NCBI GenBank assembly: GCA_021324635.1
Contig: JAJPIS010000079.1
Location: 1-36,830 of the forward strand
DNA: 36,830 bases
Direction: 5' to 3'
Source of the DNA: Gemmatimonadota bacterium
GTDB taxonomy: Bacteria > Gemmatimonadota > Gemmatimonadetes > Gemmatimonadales > Gemmatimonadaceae
Part shown: positions 1-8,033 of the stretch, one piece after another
How positions within the stretch are numbered: position 1 is the first letter of the stretch
How the letters are laid out: each line of letters opens with the position of its first letter
The notes under the pieces: generated by a model
Database searches by the model: none
Seen by the model: only the letters and a program-made list of their open reading frames with translations
Told to the model about the DNA's origin: nothing
Made by a program: the position numbers and the translations under genes

Positions 1-39
1 GGTGCAGGGGCAATTCGCGTCGCGAATTGCCCCTGCACC
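1..39. repeat. Perfect 18-bp inverted repeat at contig edge
   Basis: Two 18-base arms, GGTGCAGGGGCAATTCGC and its exact reverse complement, flank a 3-base centre (GTC). The window begins exactly on the element, which suggests that the assembly broke at a dispersed repeat. The motif GCAATTCGCG recurs at 302-311 in the neighbouring repeat array, so the two may belong to one family. No gene or terminator context is visible on the left. Confidence 0.85.
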
Positions 40-140
40 GGGAACAGCAACAACCGGGTTGGGTGGCGGCGCCGTGATCCCGGGCGGGCGTGTGGGCGCC
101 CCAACCAACCAACGACGGGGGGCATCGTGATGTCCCGTAC

Positions 141-160
141 GGGCGGCATTCATGCCGCCC
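141..160. repeat. GGGCGGCAT-type palindrome
   Basis: GGGCGGCATTCATGCCGCCC: 9-base arms around a 2-base centre. It is the reverse complement of the core found three times in the array at 264-467, and a near-identical copy lies at 8695-8715. Confidence 0.8.
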
Positions 161-263
161 GCGACCCCCATCCCGCACCGATGCCTGGCCCGGCATGTCA
201 CGCCGTTCACCATTGCCGTTCGGCATACACGGCGGCCGGCGCGGGCGCGGAATGCCCCACCCG

Positions 264-467
264 GGGCGGCATCCCGGGTCCGCGGGGCATCCGTGCGGGA
301 TGCAATTCGCGGGCGGCGTGAATGCCGGGTCACGCATCCGTGCGGGATGCGAATCGCGGGCGGCATGAATGCCGCCCGGCATTCGTGCGAAATGGGAGCA
401 GCGGGCGGCATGAATGCCGCCCGGCATTCGTGCGAAATGGGAGCAGCGGGCGGCATGAATGCCGCCC
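264..467. repeat. Tandem array with palindromic core
   Basis: Units start at 264, 311, 358, 403 and 448, giving periods of 47, 47, 45 and 45 bases. The last three carry the perfect palindrome GGGCGGCATGAATGCCGCCC (358-377, 403-422, 448-467), and the 25-base linkers at 378-402 and 423-447 are identical. The first two units are degenerate. Each core can form a 9-bp hairpin. Decay towards the left and identity on the right suggest recent duplication of the right-hand units. Confidence 0.85.
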
Positions 468-539
468 CTACTACGGCGTCCGCGGGACGCGGGCCGGCCG
501 CCATCGGTGCCGGGGCGCCATGCGCGCCGGCCGCCACGC

Positions 540-545
540 TAGCTT
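540..545 (+). promoter_or_regulatory. Putative -10 element of mrp
   Basis: TAGCTT lies 7 bases before the mrp ATG, and no Shine-Dalgarno sequence is present. If this is a -10 box, the transcript would start at or next to the start codon. No convincing -35 box is visible. Confidence 0.4.
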
Positions 546-552
546 TCGTCCC

Positions 553-1413
553 ATGTCCGATCCCGTGCACCCTCGCCGGCCGCTCCCGGTCGTCGATACC
601 AAGCCCGCGCCGCCGCGGCCGGCGGCACCGACGCCGATCGCATACCCGAACCTCGGCCATGTGATCGCCGTCTCGAGCGGCAAGGGCGGCGTCGGCAAAT
701 CGACCGTGGCGGTCAACCTCGCCGTCGCGCTTGCGCGCGCGGGGGCGCGCGTCGGGCTCATGGACGCCGACATCTACGGCCCCAATCTCCCGCGCATGCT
801 CGGGGTCGACGCGCCACCGCCGGTGGTCGACCAGAAGATCATCCCGCTCGAGGCCCACGGGGTCAAGGTCATCAGCCTCGGCCTGCTCATCAACAAGGAC
901 CAGCCGGCCATCTGGCGCGGCCCGATCGTGATGAAGATCATCGGGCAGTTCCTGGGCGACGTCCAGTGGGGCGCACTCGACTACCTCGTCGTCGACATGC
1001 CCCCGGGGACGGGCGATGCCCAACTGTCGCTCGTGCAGTCCACGTCCGTCCACGGCGCGATCATCGTCACCACGCCGCAGGAAGTGGCCGTCGGCGACGC
1101 GCTGCGCGGTGTCCGCATGTTCCAGCGCGTGAACGTGCCGGTGCTCGGCATCGTCGAGAACATGAGCTACCTCGAGTGTCCGCACTGTGGCAAGCCGACG
1201 CCGATCTTCGGCGCCGGCGGTGGCGAGCGCCTCGCCCGCCAGCTCGGTCTGCCGATGCTGGCGCGGGTGCCCCTGTACCCGCGGATCGTCGAGGGCAGCG
1301 ACACGGGCCGGCCGGTCGTCGAGGAGGAGCCGGGGAGCACGGCGGCCCGCGCGTTCGTCACGATCGCCGAGCGCGTCGTCGAGGCCCTCTCCGCGGCGGC
1401 AGCGCCCGCGTGA
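553..1413 (+). CDS. mrp: Mrp/NBP35-family iron-sulfur carrier ATPase
   Basis: A 286-residue cytoplasmic P-loop ATPase of the Mrp/ApbC/NBP35 family, which is known to bind and deliver Fe-S clusters to apoproteins. The deviant Walker A motif GKGGVGKST is at residues 43-51, followed by the family's DADIYGPN and VDMPPGTGD stretches. The cluster-binding pair CPHC is Cys209 and Cys212. The N-terminal DUF59 domain of longer relatives is missing and is replaced by about 35 Pro-rich residues. The ATG at 553 was chosen because the upstream in-frame sequence is repeat DNA and a TAGCTT box sits 7 bases before it. The stop overlaps the next start by 4 bases (GTGA), so translation is probably coupled. Confidence 0.93.
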   Translation: MSDPVHPRRPLPVVDTKPAPPRPAAPTPIAYPNLGHVIAVSSGKGGVGKSTVAVNLAVALARAGARVGLMDADIYGPNLPRMLGVDAPPPVVDQKIIPLEAHGVKVISLGLLINKDQPAIWRGPIVMKIIGQFLGDVQWGALDYLVVDMPPGTGDAQLSLVQSTSVHGAIIVTTPQEVAVGDALRGVRMFQRVNVPVLGIVENMSYLECPHCGKPTPIFGAGGGERLARQLGLPMLARVPLYPRIVEGSDTGRPVVEEEPGSTAARAFVTIAERVVEALSAAAAPA

Positions 1414-2855
1414 GAGCCGGCGGCGACCCACCGCCGGCCATCACCGCGCGGCCGCCGGACAGTGTCCCGGCGGCCGCGCTTCCGTTGGATCCGTTCGATG
1501 GCATCGCCGCGATCGCGGTCACTGGCGAGCACGCGACGCTTGCGCTCGTGCGCGATCCGCTTCCGGGCGTGATCTGGCGGGTCGGGGCACCTGCCGTCGC
1601 CTCGAACCTGCTCATGATCGTGTTCGCCTCCGCCGATGCGTTCTGGGTGGGGACCCGGCTCGGATCCGACGCGCTCGCCGCCGTCGCCACCTCGCTCTTC
1701 TGGATCTGGCTGTTCGTCTCGCTGGCGGAGATGATCGGCGTCGGCCTCACCGCGGTCGCAGCCCGGCGCCACGGGGAGGGCCGGCCGGAGGCGGCGGCGC
1801 AGGTGGTGTGGGAGACGCTCGTCGTCGCCGTGCTCCTCGGGACCGCGGTGGCCGTCGGGGGCTCGCTCGCGCTGCCGTCCCTGCTCGCCGCCCTCCACAC
1901 GCCGGCCCCCGTGGCAGTGCTTGGCGCCCGTTATCTCGGGACGTACCTGCTCGGGGCGCCACTCATCTTCGCCTACTTCGCCGTCGATGCCGCCTTCCGC
2001 GCCTCCGGCGATACGCGGACGCCGCTGCTCCTGCTCGCGACGTCGGTCGCCATCACGCTGATCCTCGACCCGATCCTCATGCTCGGCCTGATGGGCGCGC
2101 CGCGGCTCGGCATTGCCGGGGCGGCGGTGGCGACGATCGCCACCCGCGGCGGCGGCTGCCTGCTGGGCGTGGCCCTTCTCGCGCGCCGTGCGATGGTGCG
2201 CGCGGGGCCGGTTCGCACGGCGTCGGTCCGCGCGGTCCTCCGCGTGGGCCTCCCAACGGCGGTCACCGGGGTTCTATTCAGCCTCATTTTCGTCGCCGTC
2301 ACCCACATCGTCGCCCGCTTCGGCACGCCGGCGCTCGCCGCCATGGGGCTCGGGTTCCGGATCGAGAGTTGGTTCTACGTCATCGGGGTCGGCTTCGGCG
2401 CCGCGGCGGCGGCCATTGTCGGGCAGAATCTCGGCGCGGGACGGCCGGACCGCGCGGCGCGCGCAGGGTGGCTCACACTCGCGTTCACGACCGCGCCAGC
2501 GCTGGTCGCGGTCGCCATCGAGCTACTCATCCCCGTGCACCTGGCGGGAGTGTTCACGCCAGACGGGGCCGTGATCACGGAGACGGCTCACTATCTCCGC
2601 ATCGCGGCCGTGTCGCAGCTGTTCACCGCCAGCGAGGTGGTGCTCGAGGGCGCCCTGGGTGGCGCGGGAGACACGATCCCGCCGATGATCATGTCGAGCA
2701 GCGTGAGCGCGTCGCGGATCCCGCTCGCGGCCTGGGCCGCACCGCGGTGGGGCACGACCGGCATCTGGATCATCATTGCGGCCACCGCCGCCGCGCGCGG
2801 GCTCGGGATGATGGCGCTCTGGCGCGCGGGCTGGTGGAAACGGCGGGCCCTGTAG
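1410..2855 (+). CDS. MATE-family multidrug/metabolite exporter
   Basis: A 481-residue inner-membrane protein with about twelve hydrophobic segments, of the MATE (NorM/DinF) cation-coupled efflux family. The sequence shows the typical first-half start (WRVGAPAVASNLL, then ADAFWVGTRLG) and the second-half repeat (RVGLPTAVTGVLFSL, IVGQNLGAGRPDRA). The GTG start at 1410 overlaps the mrp stop. About 50 polar N-terminal residues precede the first membrane segment, longer than usual, so a later start is possible, although no in-frame ATG lies there. The substrate cannot be read from sequence. Its stop codon TAG at 2853 is the first half of a TAGCTT hexamer that may serve the next gene. Confidence 0.9.
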   Translation: MRAGGDPPPAITARPPDSVPAAALPLDPFDGIAAIAVTGEHATLALVRDPLPGVIWRVGAPAVASNLLMIVFASADAFWVGTRLGSDALAAVATSLFWIWLFVSLAEMIGVGLTAVAARRHGEGRPEAAAQVVWETLVVAVLLGTAVAVGGSLALPSLLAALHTPAPVAVLGARYLGTYLLGAPLIFAYFAVDAAFRASGDTRTPLLLLATSVAITLILDPILMLGLMGAPRLGIAGAAVATIATRGGGCLLGVALLARRAMVRAGPVRTASVRAVLRVGLPTAVTGVLFSLIFVAVTHIVARFGTPALAAMGLGFRIESWFYVIGVGFGAAAAAIVGQNLGAGRPDRAARAGWLTLAFTTAPALVAVAIELLIPVHLAGVFTPDGAVITETAHYLRIAAVSQLFTASEVVLEGALGGAGDTIPPMIMSSSVSASRIPLAAWAAPRWGTTGIWIIIAATAAARGLGMMALWRAGWWKRRAL

Positions 2856-2858
2856 CTT
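2853..2858 (+). promoter_or_regulatory. TAGCTT hexamer on the MATE stop codon
   Basis: The same hexamer as before mrp and menG. It overlaps the MATE stop codon and lies 62 bases before the likely start of the next gene, so it could drive that gene with a short leader. No start codon follows at 6-9 bases. Confidence 0.25.
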
Positions 2859-2919
2859 GCTTGTCCCTCCAGGCTCCGACTCCGTCGCCACCGGCCGCCG
2901 GCCAGGACAGATTACGGAG

Positions 2920-3672
2920 GTGCAGGCCCGACCGCTCGTGACACTGCTCACGGACTTCGGCACCGCCGACGGCTACGTCGGGGAGCTCAAAGGTGTGCTC
3001 CTCTCGGCGGCCCCGGGCACCGACCTCGTCGATGTGTCCCATGAGGTGCCGCCGCAGGACATCGAGAGCGGGCGGCTGGCGCTCGCCCGCTACTGGCGGC
3101 GCTACCCCGAGGGCACGGTGCATCTCGTCGTCGTCGACCCGGGGGTCGGCACGGAGCGCGCGGCGGTCGCGGTCGCCAGCGCGGACCGGTTCCTGGTCGG
3201 CCCCGACAACGGTGTGCTGTCGCCCGCCCTGCTCGTGCCGTCCGCTCGGACCGTGCGGCTCACGGTGCCGCCCGGGGCGTCGCCGACGTTCCACGGTCGC
3301 GATGTCTTCGCGCCCGCGGCGGCGGCATTGGCGCGCGGCGTGGCGCTCGCCGAGCTGGGACCCGCGCACGCGCATCCGGTCGTCCGCCGGACGCCGGAGC
3401 CCGAGCGCTGGGCGGACGGAACGGTCGCCGGTGAGGTGGTCGCGGTCGATCGGTTCGGCAACGCGATCACGAACTGCATGGGGCTGCACGGTGGCACGGT
3501 CGAGGTCGCGGGCACGACGGTGCCCATCGTGCGCGCCTACGGCGACGCGCCGCCGGGCGCGCTGGTGGCGCTCACGGGGTCGACGGGGTTGCTGGAGATC
3601 GCGCAGCGCGACGGCAGCGCGGCCAGGCGGCTCGGACTATCCCGCGGCTCGAAGGTGCTGGTGCGCCGCTGA
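2920..3672 (+). CDS. SAM hydroxide adenosyltransferase family (DUF62) protein
   Basis: About 250 residues of the DUF62 family, whose characterised members hydrolyse S-adenosylmethionine to adenosine and methionine; a few relatives are fluorinases or chlorinases. Family landmarks are LLTDFGTADGYVG near the N-terminus, then VSHEVPPQDIESG, VVDPGVGT, VGPDNGVLSPAL and, in the C-terminal domain, DRFGNAITN. Nothing suggests a halogenase and the context is ordinary, so hydrolase is the default reading. The start is uncertain. GTG 2920 directly follows GGAGG; GTG 2938, giving MTLLTDFG, matches the family start better but leaves GGAGG 17 bases away. Confidence 0.88.
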   Translation: MQARPLVTLLTDFGTADGYVGELKGVLLSAAPGTDLVDVSHEVPPQDIESGRLALARYWRRYPEGTVHLVVVDPGVGTERAAVAVASADRFLVGPDNGVLSPALLVPSARTVRLTVPPGASPTFHGRDVFAPAAAALARGVALAELGPAHAHPVVRRTPEPERWADGTVAGEVVAVDRFGNAITNCMGLHGGTVEVAGTTVPIVRAYGDAPPGALVALTGSTGLLEIAQRDGSAARRLGLSRGSKVLVRR

Positions 3673-3712
3673 GGCGCCGTGCCCTGGCCCGTGCCTTGCC
3701 CCCGCGCGGGGT

Positions 3713-4639
3713 ATGGCCGCAGGCTGGCGCAGGCTCGGCGGGATCGTGAAGCAGGTCGGCCGGGAGTTCGTGGCCCGCGACATCGGAGCGCTGGCGGCCG
3801 GCGCCGCGTACTACTGCTTCTTCTCCGTCTTCCCGCTCGTCCTCTTCGCCGCCCCGCTGCTGAGCGTGGTGGGCGATCGGCAACAGACGTTCGACTTCCT
3901 GCTGAGGCAGGTCCAGGGCGCCGTCCCGCCCGACGCGTACCGCCTGCTCCAGGGGGTATTCACCCAGGTCGTCTTCGCCAAGGGCGCACCCGGGGTGCTC
4001 TCGCTCGGTGCGGTCCTCACGATCTGGTCGGCCTCCAACATCTTCTCGGCGCTCCGCGACGCGCTGAACCATGCCTTCGGCGTGCAGGAGACCCGGCCGA
4101 TCTGGAAGTACTACCTGATCGCGATGGCGTTCGTGATCGGCGCGTCGATCTTCCTGCTCATCGCCACGGTCATCCTGATCGACGGCGAGGACGTGGTGAG
4201 CTTCGTCGCGTCACATGTGGGACTCAGCTCGACGACGGCGACGATCTGGCTGGTCCTGCAATTTCCGATCGCCATCCTGCTCGTGATCGCCTTCTCGTGG
4301 GCGATGTTCTCCTTCCTGCCGAACGGGTGCTTCACGAAGCGGGAGGCGCTGATCAGCTCCGTCGTGGCGACGATCCTGTGGCTCATCGTCACCGCCGCAT
4401 TCCGCGCGTATGTGCAGCATTTCGGCAGCTACAACAAGGTGTACGGAACGATCGGGGCGGTGATCATCCTGCTGACCTGGATGTACCTGTCGATGCTGGC
4501 CGTGCTGCTCGGCGGCGAGGTGGGGGCGGTGCTTCACTCGGAGAGGCAGCCGGCCGGAGCCCGGCCGCCCGCCCGACCGGCGCCCGGGCGGGCGCCGGCA
4601 CCACTCATGGCGACCAAGGGGCGGGACTCATCGGGATGA
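3713..4639 (+). CDS. YihY/BrkB-family inner-membrane protein
   Basis: A 308-residue integral membrane protein of the YihY/BrkB (UPF0761) family, with about six hydrophobic segments. The family's N-terminal DIGALAAGAAYYCFFSVFPLVLF and the C-terminal FGSYNKVYGTIGAVIILLTWMYLS region are clear. The molecular function of the family is unresolved; older annotation as ribonuclease BN is wrong. The tail of about 40 residues is Pro/Ala/Arg-rich and probably cytoplasmic. ATG 3713 gives the usual family N-terminus. The stop codon lies inside a perfect hairpin (4633-4659), the likely shared terminator with the convergent operon. Confidence 0.9.
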   Translation: MAAGWRRLGGIVKQVGREFVARDIGALAAGAAYYCFFSVFPLVLFAAPLLSVVGDRQQTFDFLLRQVQGAVPPDAYRLLQGVFTQVVFAKGAPGVLSLGAVLTIWSASNIFSALRDALNHAFGVQETRPIWKYYLIAMAFVIGASIFLLIATVILIDGEDVVSFVASHVGLSSTTATIWLVLQFPIAILLVIAFSWAMFSFLPNGCFTKREALISSVVATILWLIVTAAFRAYVQHFGSYNKVYGTIGAVIILLTWMYLSMLAVLLGGEVGAVLHSERQPAGARPPARPAPGRAPAPLMATKGRDSSG

Positions 4640-4659
4640 TGCGCGAGCGGCATCATCCC
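4633..4659. terminator. Hairpin between convergent genes
   Basis: A perfect 10-bp stem (GGGATGATGC with GCATCATCCC) and a 7-base loop sit at the junction of convergent genes, overlapping the yihY-family stop. No T-run follows on either strand, so it is not a textbook intrinsic terminator. The position favours a bidirectional terminator or 3'-end stabiliser. Confidence 0.55.
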
Positions 4660-4672
4660 ACGCGGCCATCGC

Positions 4673-5749
4673 TCAGTGGACCTCGTGGTCCAGATCGATG
4701 CCCCCCAACGTGGCCGTGCCGGTGACCTGGAGGTGGTAGACCTGGCCGCCAGGGGACCCGCCGGCGGCGGCGTGCCGCGTCCCGGTGTTGTCGTTGAAGG
4801 CGCCGATGAACACCTTGGCGTTCTGGTCGATGACGACATTCTGCGGAACGTGGATATGGACGGCGCCCAGCGCGGCGGTCGCGTCGAGCACCACGTTCCC
4901 GGTCCATTGGCCACCGAAGTCGAGATCGACGTCGCCGAGCCCGGCCTGGACGACGATCCGCCGGGCGTGGGCGTTCCCGAGACCGGTGGCCCTGAAGCCG
5001 GCGGCGCCGGCCTTGATCTGAAGCTCGTCGAGCGTCACGGGATTCGGCTCGGCGAAATGGATCTCGGCGTCGCTGGCCGCCGTCTCGACGTCGAGACGCT
5101 CGATGCTCAACCCGCCAAGCTGCGCCCGGACGTTCCCCGCCCCGAACGCCAGCATGAGGTCGAGCGGCACGCCCCGCCCGAGTGCGATGCGCAGGTCGCT
5201 GCCGTCGGCATCGTGGTCGAACGAGACCGATAGCTTGTGGTCGTCCGTCCGCGATGCGCCGACGCGGAGGGTACGAGTCCTCGGATCGAAGCGTACCAGC
5301 GCCTCGCCGCCGCGCGAGGCGTAGCCCGTGCGGACGTCGTACAGCCAGGCCCCGTCGGCGGGGGCGACCGACAGCGTGCCTTTGCCGTACATCACCTCGA
5401 CGTGCATCGGCGCCGACTCCTCGCCCGGATGGAGCTGACGGGCGAATCGCACACTGTGGCCGCCGCGGGCGGTTGACGCGTCCGCGCGATCGGCGCTGTC
5501 GTTATCCGAGTTGTCGTTATCCGAGTTGTCGTCCGCGTCGCTGTTGTCGGCGTCGCCCGAGTCGCTGCTCGCGGCGGCCGCTGCTGCGGCGGAGCCCTTG
5601 GCCGACGCATGACCCCCGCCGGTGTCGGCCGCGTCCTGCTGCGCCGCGAGTCGGGTGACGCCGACGACGCCGCGCATCGGTGCCCAGGCGGGCACCCAGA
5701 GCGCGCCGCTCACGAGGGCGGCGCAGAGGAGCAGTCGAGCGCGCGTCAT
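4673..5749 (-). CDS. Exported LiaF-like/toast-rack beta-solenoid protein
   Basis: A 358-residue predicted exported protein. A signal peptide (MTRARLLLCAALVSGALWVPAWA) leads to a low-complexity Ala/Ser/Asp/Asn stretch at about residues 50-90, partly encoded by a 15-base tandem repeat. The rest is a run of short beta strands ending in alternating patterns such as ERLDVETAASDAEIHF, RIVVQAGLGDVDLDF and VVLDATAALGAVHIHVP, with VPQNVVID near the end. This is typical of LiaF-like C-terminal and DUF4097 adhesin-type domains, which occur in envelope-stress regulons. ATG 5749 overlaps the upstream stop (ATGA). It is last in the sigma-factor operon, so an envelope role is inferred; the exact function is unknown. 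Confidence 0.8.
   Translation of the reverse strand: MTRARLLLCAALVSGALWVPAWAPMRGVVGVTRLAAQQDAADTGGGHASAKGSAAAAAAASSDSGDADNSDADDNSDNDNSDNDSADRADASTARGGHSVRFARQLHPGEESAPMHVEVMYGKGTLSVAPADGAWLYDVRTGYASRGGEALVRFDPRTRTLRVGASRTDDHKLSVSFDHDADGSDLRIALGRGVPLDLMLAFGAGNVRAQLGGLSIERLDVETAASDAEIHFAEPNPVTLDELQIKAGAAGFRATGLGNAHARRIVVQAGLGDVDLDFGGQWTGNVVLDATAALGAVHIHVPQNVVIDQNAKVFIGAFNDNTGTRHAAAGGSPGGQVYHLQVTGTATLGGIDLDHEVH
5501..5530. repeat. 15-bp tandem duplication within coding sequence
   Basis: GTTATCCGAGTTGTC occurs twice in tandem. On the coding (minus) strand it encodes the repeated Asp/Asn/Ser segment DNSDN in the linker of the LiaF-like protein. Confidence 0.8.
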
Positions 5750-7323
5750 GTCGGGCCCCCGGGAGTCGTCGTGCTCGCGGCCACCGGACGCCGGGCGGCC
5801 GCCACGCCGGCGACCGGCGTCGGCGTCAGCCAGACCGAGTCGTCGGCCGGACCGGCCGACGCCGCGGCGAGGCGCCGAGCCCGGCGCAGCTCGAACCGCC
5901 AGAGGATCACGGAGCCGAAGCCGACCGTGAGCGCTACCGTCGTGATTACGACCGCGATGATCCGAACCACGAACCCGGCGACCGAGTCCGCCCCGATGAC
6001 TGCCGTCAGCAGCCAGAGGCCGCTGTAGATCGAGATCCCGGTGACCAGCGCCCGGAGCTGCGCGCCGCGGGGGGTGAGGGTCGCCTGCGCCTGGGCGCGC
6101 AGCACGGCCGTCCCCGTCGCCTGCGCGACACCCATGAACCCGAGCGTGGCCGCCCCGACCGCGAGCGCGAGATAGCCCGCGATCGCGAACGGGACGGCGA
6201 TGATCCCGACGATCGTGATGCAGCACGCGATGATCAGGGCGAGCAGCACGGGCAGGAGGGCGAGCTCGCCGACGATGCCATACCACACCGAGCGGCCGAA
6301 ACGATCGCCGAGCGTCGCGGTGACGTTGTCGAGCTGCTCCTCGGCGAACGTGAGGACACCGACCCCGAGGACCAGCGCCAGGCAGAGACCGGCGAAGGCG
6401 ACCTTGAAGTCGTGCCACCGCGAGGGCTGCGCAGCGCGCCGACCGAGGGCGACGGTGCCCGGGGCCATCGGTCCTTCGATCGAGCGGATCTCGCCGTCGA
6501 CGGTGGCGCCGGACTCCGGCATCCGCACATCGCCGTTGGCGGCGAACGCCGAGCCGGTGACGTGGGCGCCCGGGTGCAGGATGACATCGCCGTCGACCGC
6601 GACTGCGTCACCCGCGATCATCCCGTAGACATCGAGGTTCCCGCCGGCGACCGCCACCGTGCCGCTGTGCATGTCGCCCTGGGGCACCGTGAATCCGCCG
6701 GTGACGAAGCTCGCCGTCGGCGGCATCGGAATGGCGTCCGGGTCGCCGCGGACGCTCTGGATATCCTTGCTGTAGTTCTTCGCCCCCGCGCCCCGGAGTG
6801 CCTCGCGCGAGGCGCTGGCGGCCTCGGCCGCGGCTTCGCGCGATTGGGCGGCGGCCTCGCGTTCGGCGGCGGCGGCTGCCAGGGCGGACGCACGGGCGTC
6901 TCGCGCGAACTGGCGCCAATCCCGGCCGTCGTGGCGATCCAGCGCCGACATCCGGTGGCCGAGCGCGCGCATTTCCCGCTGGAGACTGTCGCGGCGGTGC
7001 CGAAGCTCCCTCGAGAGGTTCGTCCGCTCCTCGGCCGCCAGCGTGGCCATCTGGATGGCCAGCCTCGTCATCGTGTCCGCCATCGCCGTGGCCGCCGCGC
7101 CAGGCGGGAGGCCCTGGAACGACCGAGTGAATTGCCCCGGGGTGGGGAACCCCGGTGAGCCCGGCGTCGGAGGAGTGAACGGGACAGGCACCGCTGGGGC
7201 GGCCGCCTGCGGCGTCGCCGCCGGCGGGGCCGAGCGCGAGCTGGTGGACTGCGCGGCGGCGGGGAGCCCCAGCGCGACGAAGGCCGCGGCCACGCCCAGC
7301 GGCCGGCGGAAGGTGGCTGGCAT
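5746..7323 (-). CDS. Membrane protein with extracytoplasmic bactofilin-like domain
   Basis: 525 residues in four parts: a signal peptide ending near AAAQ (about 1-25); a Pro/Ala-rich linker; a long charged Ala-rich helical region (about 95-195) likely to form a coiled coil; a short beta-solenoid (about 210-300) with the polymer-forming pattern GTVAVAGGNLDVYGMIAG, DAVAVDGDVILHPGAHVTG and FAANGDVRMP; and four or five C-terminal membrane helices. A bactofilin-type domain on the outer face of the membrane differs from cytoplasmic bactofilins. The start overlaps the anti-sigma stop (TAATG) and the stop overlaps the next start (ATGA), so it is cotranslated with sigma-regulatory genes. The molecular function is not known. 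Confidence 0.82.
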   Translation of the reverse strand: MPATFRRPLGVAAAFVALGLPAAAQSTSSRSAPPAATPQAAAPAVPVPFTPPTPGSPGFPTPGQFTRSFQGLPPGAAATAMADTMTRLAIQMATLAAEERTNLSRELRHRRDSLQREMRALGHRMSALDRHDGRDWRQFARDARASALAAAAAEREAAAQSREAAAEAASASREALRGAGAKNYSKDIQSVRGDPDAIPMPPTASFVTGGFTVPQGDMHSGTVAVAGGNLDVYGMIAGDAVAVDGDVILHPGAHVTGSAFAANGDVRMPESGATVDGEIRSIEGPMAPGTVALGRRAAQPSRWHDFKVAFAGLCLALVLGVGVLTFAEEQLDNVTATLGDRFGRSVWYGIVGELALLPVLLALIIACCITIVGIIAVPFAIAGYLALAVGAATLGFMGVAQATGTAVLRAQAQATLTPRGAQLRALVTGISIYSGLWLLTAVIGADSVAGFVVRIIAVVITTVALTVGFGSVILWRFELRRARRLAAASAGPADDSVWLTPTPVAGVAAARRPVAASTTTPGGPT

Positions 7324-7925
7324 TAGGCGCGGCCTCGGCGAGCGGAGGACACCGCCGTGCGGACCACGAGCCCGGCGGCGAGCAGGAGGACCACCATCGT
7401 GGCGAGCATGCCCAGGACCAGCCCGGGCCCTGCCGTACGGATCGCGTCCACCGATTGCGGCCCGAAGACCGTCGCAATCACGCCACCAACCCCCTCGACC
7501 AGCGCCGCGCGGAGCCGCGATCGCGCCATCGATCCGAAGAAGAAGACCGCGTCGAGGTGGGCGCCGAGCCAGACGCAGACGACCGACAGGGCGGCCGCGA
7601 GCGTGATCCCTGCGGCGCCGGCCACCACCCGCAGCGGCCGCGAGCGGGGCACGAGGCGGCTCACCCACCGGTCCGCGGCGTCCCGCATTGCGACCTCCCA
7701 CGGCTCGTACACCGTCACCCGCGCCATGACCTGATCGGTGAAGAGCGGGGTGGGGGCGAGCCGGGGCAGGTGCTCGATGGCGTCCACCACCCGCCGGCCC
7801 GCCTCGAGCTCGGCACGGCACTCGGCGCACTCCCGGACATGCGCCTCGAGCGGGGCGATGCCGAAGCCGACCTCGCCGTCGAGCAGCTGGTCGATCTCGT
7901 CGGGTAGGAGGTGTCGTGTCGTCAT
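7323..7925 (-). CDS. Anti-sigma factor with N-terminal zinc finger
   Basis: A 200-residue membrane-anchored anti-sigma factor. The N-terminal ZAS-type zinc motif is His29, Cys33 and Cys36 (HVRECAEC), followed by a helical sigma-binding region. Two hydrophobic segments, at roughly residues 100-123 and 168-190, would place the rest in or across the membrane. The family holds its ECF sigma factor inactive until an envelope signal releases it. The gene follows the sigma factor on the same strand. ATG 7925 was chosen because GGAG lies about 10 bases upstream and the zinc motif is then at the normal distance. A possible 26-residue reading frame overlaps this ATG by 4 bases. Confidence 0.88.
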   Translation of the reverse strand: MTTRHLLPDEIDQLLDGEVGFGIAPLEAHVRECAECRAELEAGRRVVDAIEHLPRLAPTPLFTDQVMARVTVYEPWEVAMRDAADRWVSRLVPRSRPLRVVAGAAGITLAAALSVVCVWLGAHLDAVFFFGSMARSRLRAALVEGVGGVIATVFGPQSVDAIRTAGPGLVLGMLATMVVLLLAAGLVVRTAVSSARRGRA

Positions 7926-8002
7926 GGGATCTGCGCTCCGTACGGCGCCCGAGGGCCGCAAGTTTCAGCGGGTGCGGCACCGGGATCGAGTGTCTGACTC
8001 AT
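7922..8002 (-). CDS. Possible 26-residue peptide between sigma and anti-sigma
   Basis: ATG at 8002 is preceded at 7 bases by GGGAAGG (8016-8010), one of the better ribosome binding sites in the window. It encodes 26 residues beginning MSQTLDPGAAPAETCG and stops at TGA 7924-7922, which overlaps the anti-sigma ATG as ATGA. The same coupling is used throughout this operon. It has no recognisable domain or membrane segment. It may be a real small protein or a coupling leader that sets anti-sigma translation. A chance frame cannot be excluded. Confidence 0.4.
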   Translation of the reverse strand: MSQTLDPGAAPAETCGPRAPYGAQIP

Positions 8003-8033
8003 ATGTTTACCTTCCCGACGCCTGCCCGGTCGC

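Larger units (their letters stand above)
40..552. other. Gene-free region before mrp
   Basis: About 510 bases hold palindromic repeats (141-160 and 264-467, listed separately) and the putative mrp promoter at 540-545. The open frames here are short, overlap one another in several frames and encode Arg/Gly/His-rich strings with no family resemblance. I see no gene, RNA gene or mobile-element gene in it. Confidence 0.7.

Noticed and set aside
264-467. CRISPR array
   Set aside because: The linkers between palindromes are identical rather than unique, only five units exist, and no cas gene is present.
1-552. Insertion-sequence end or phage attachment site
   Set aside because: No transposase, integrase or tRNA gene is nearby; the repeats fit a dispersed palindromic family better.
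2920-3672. Fluorinase or chlorinase
   Set aside because: The family match is to the broad DUF62 SAM-hydrolase group, and no halogen-related gene or insertion loop is visible.
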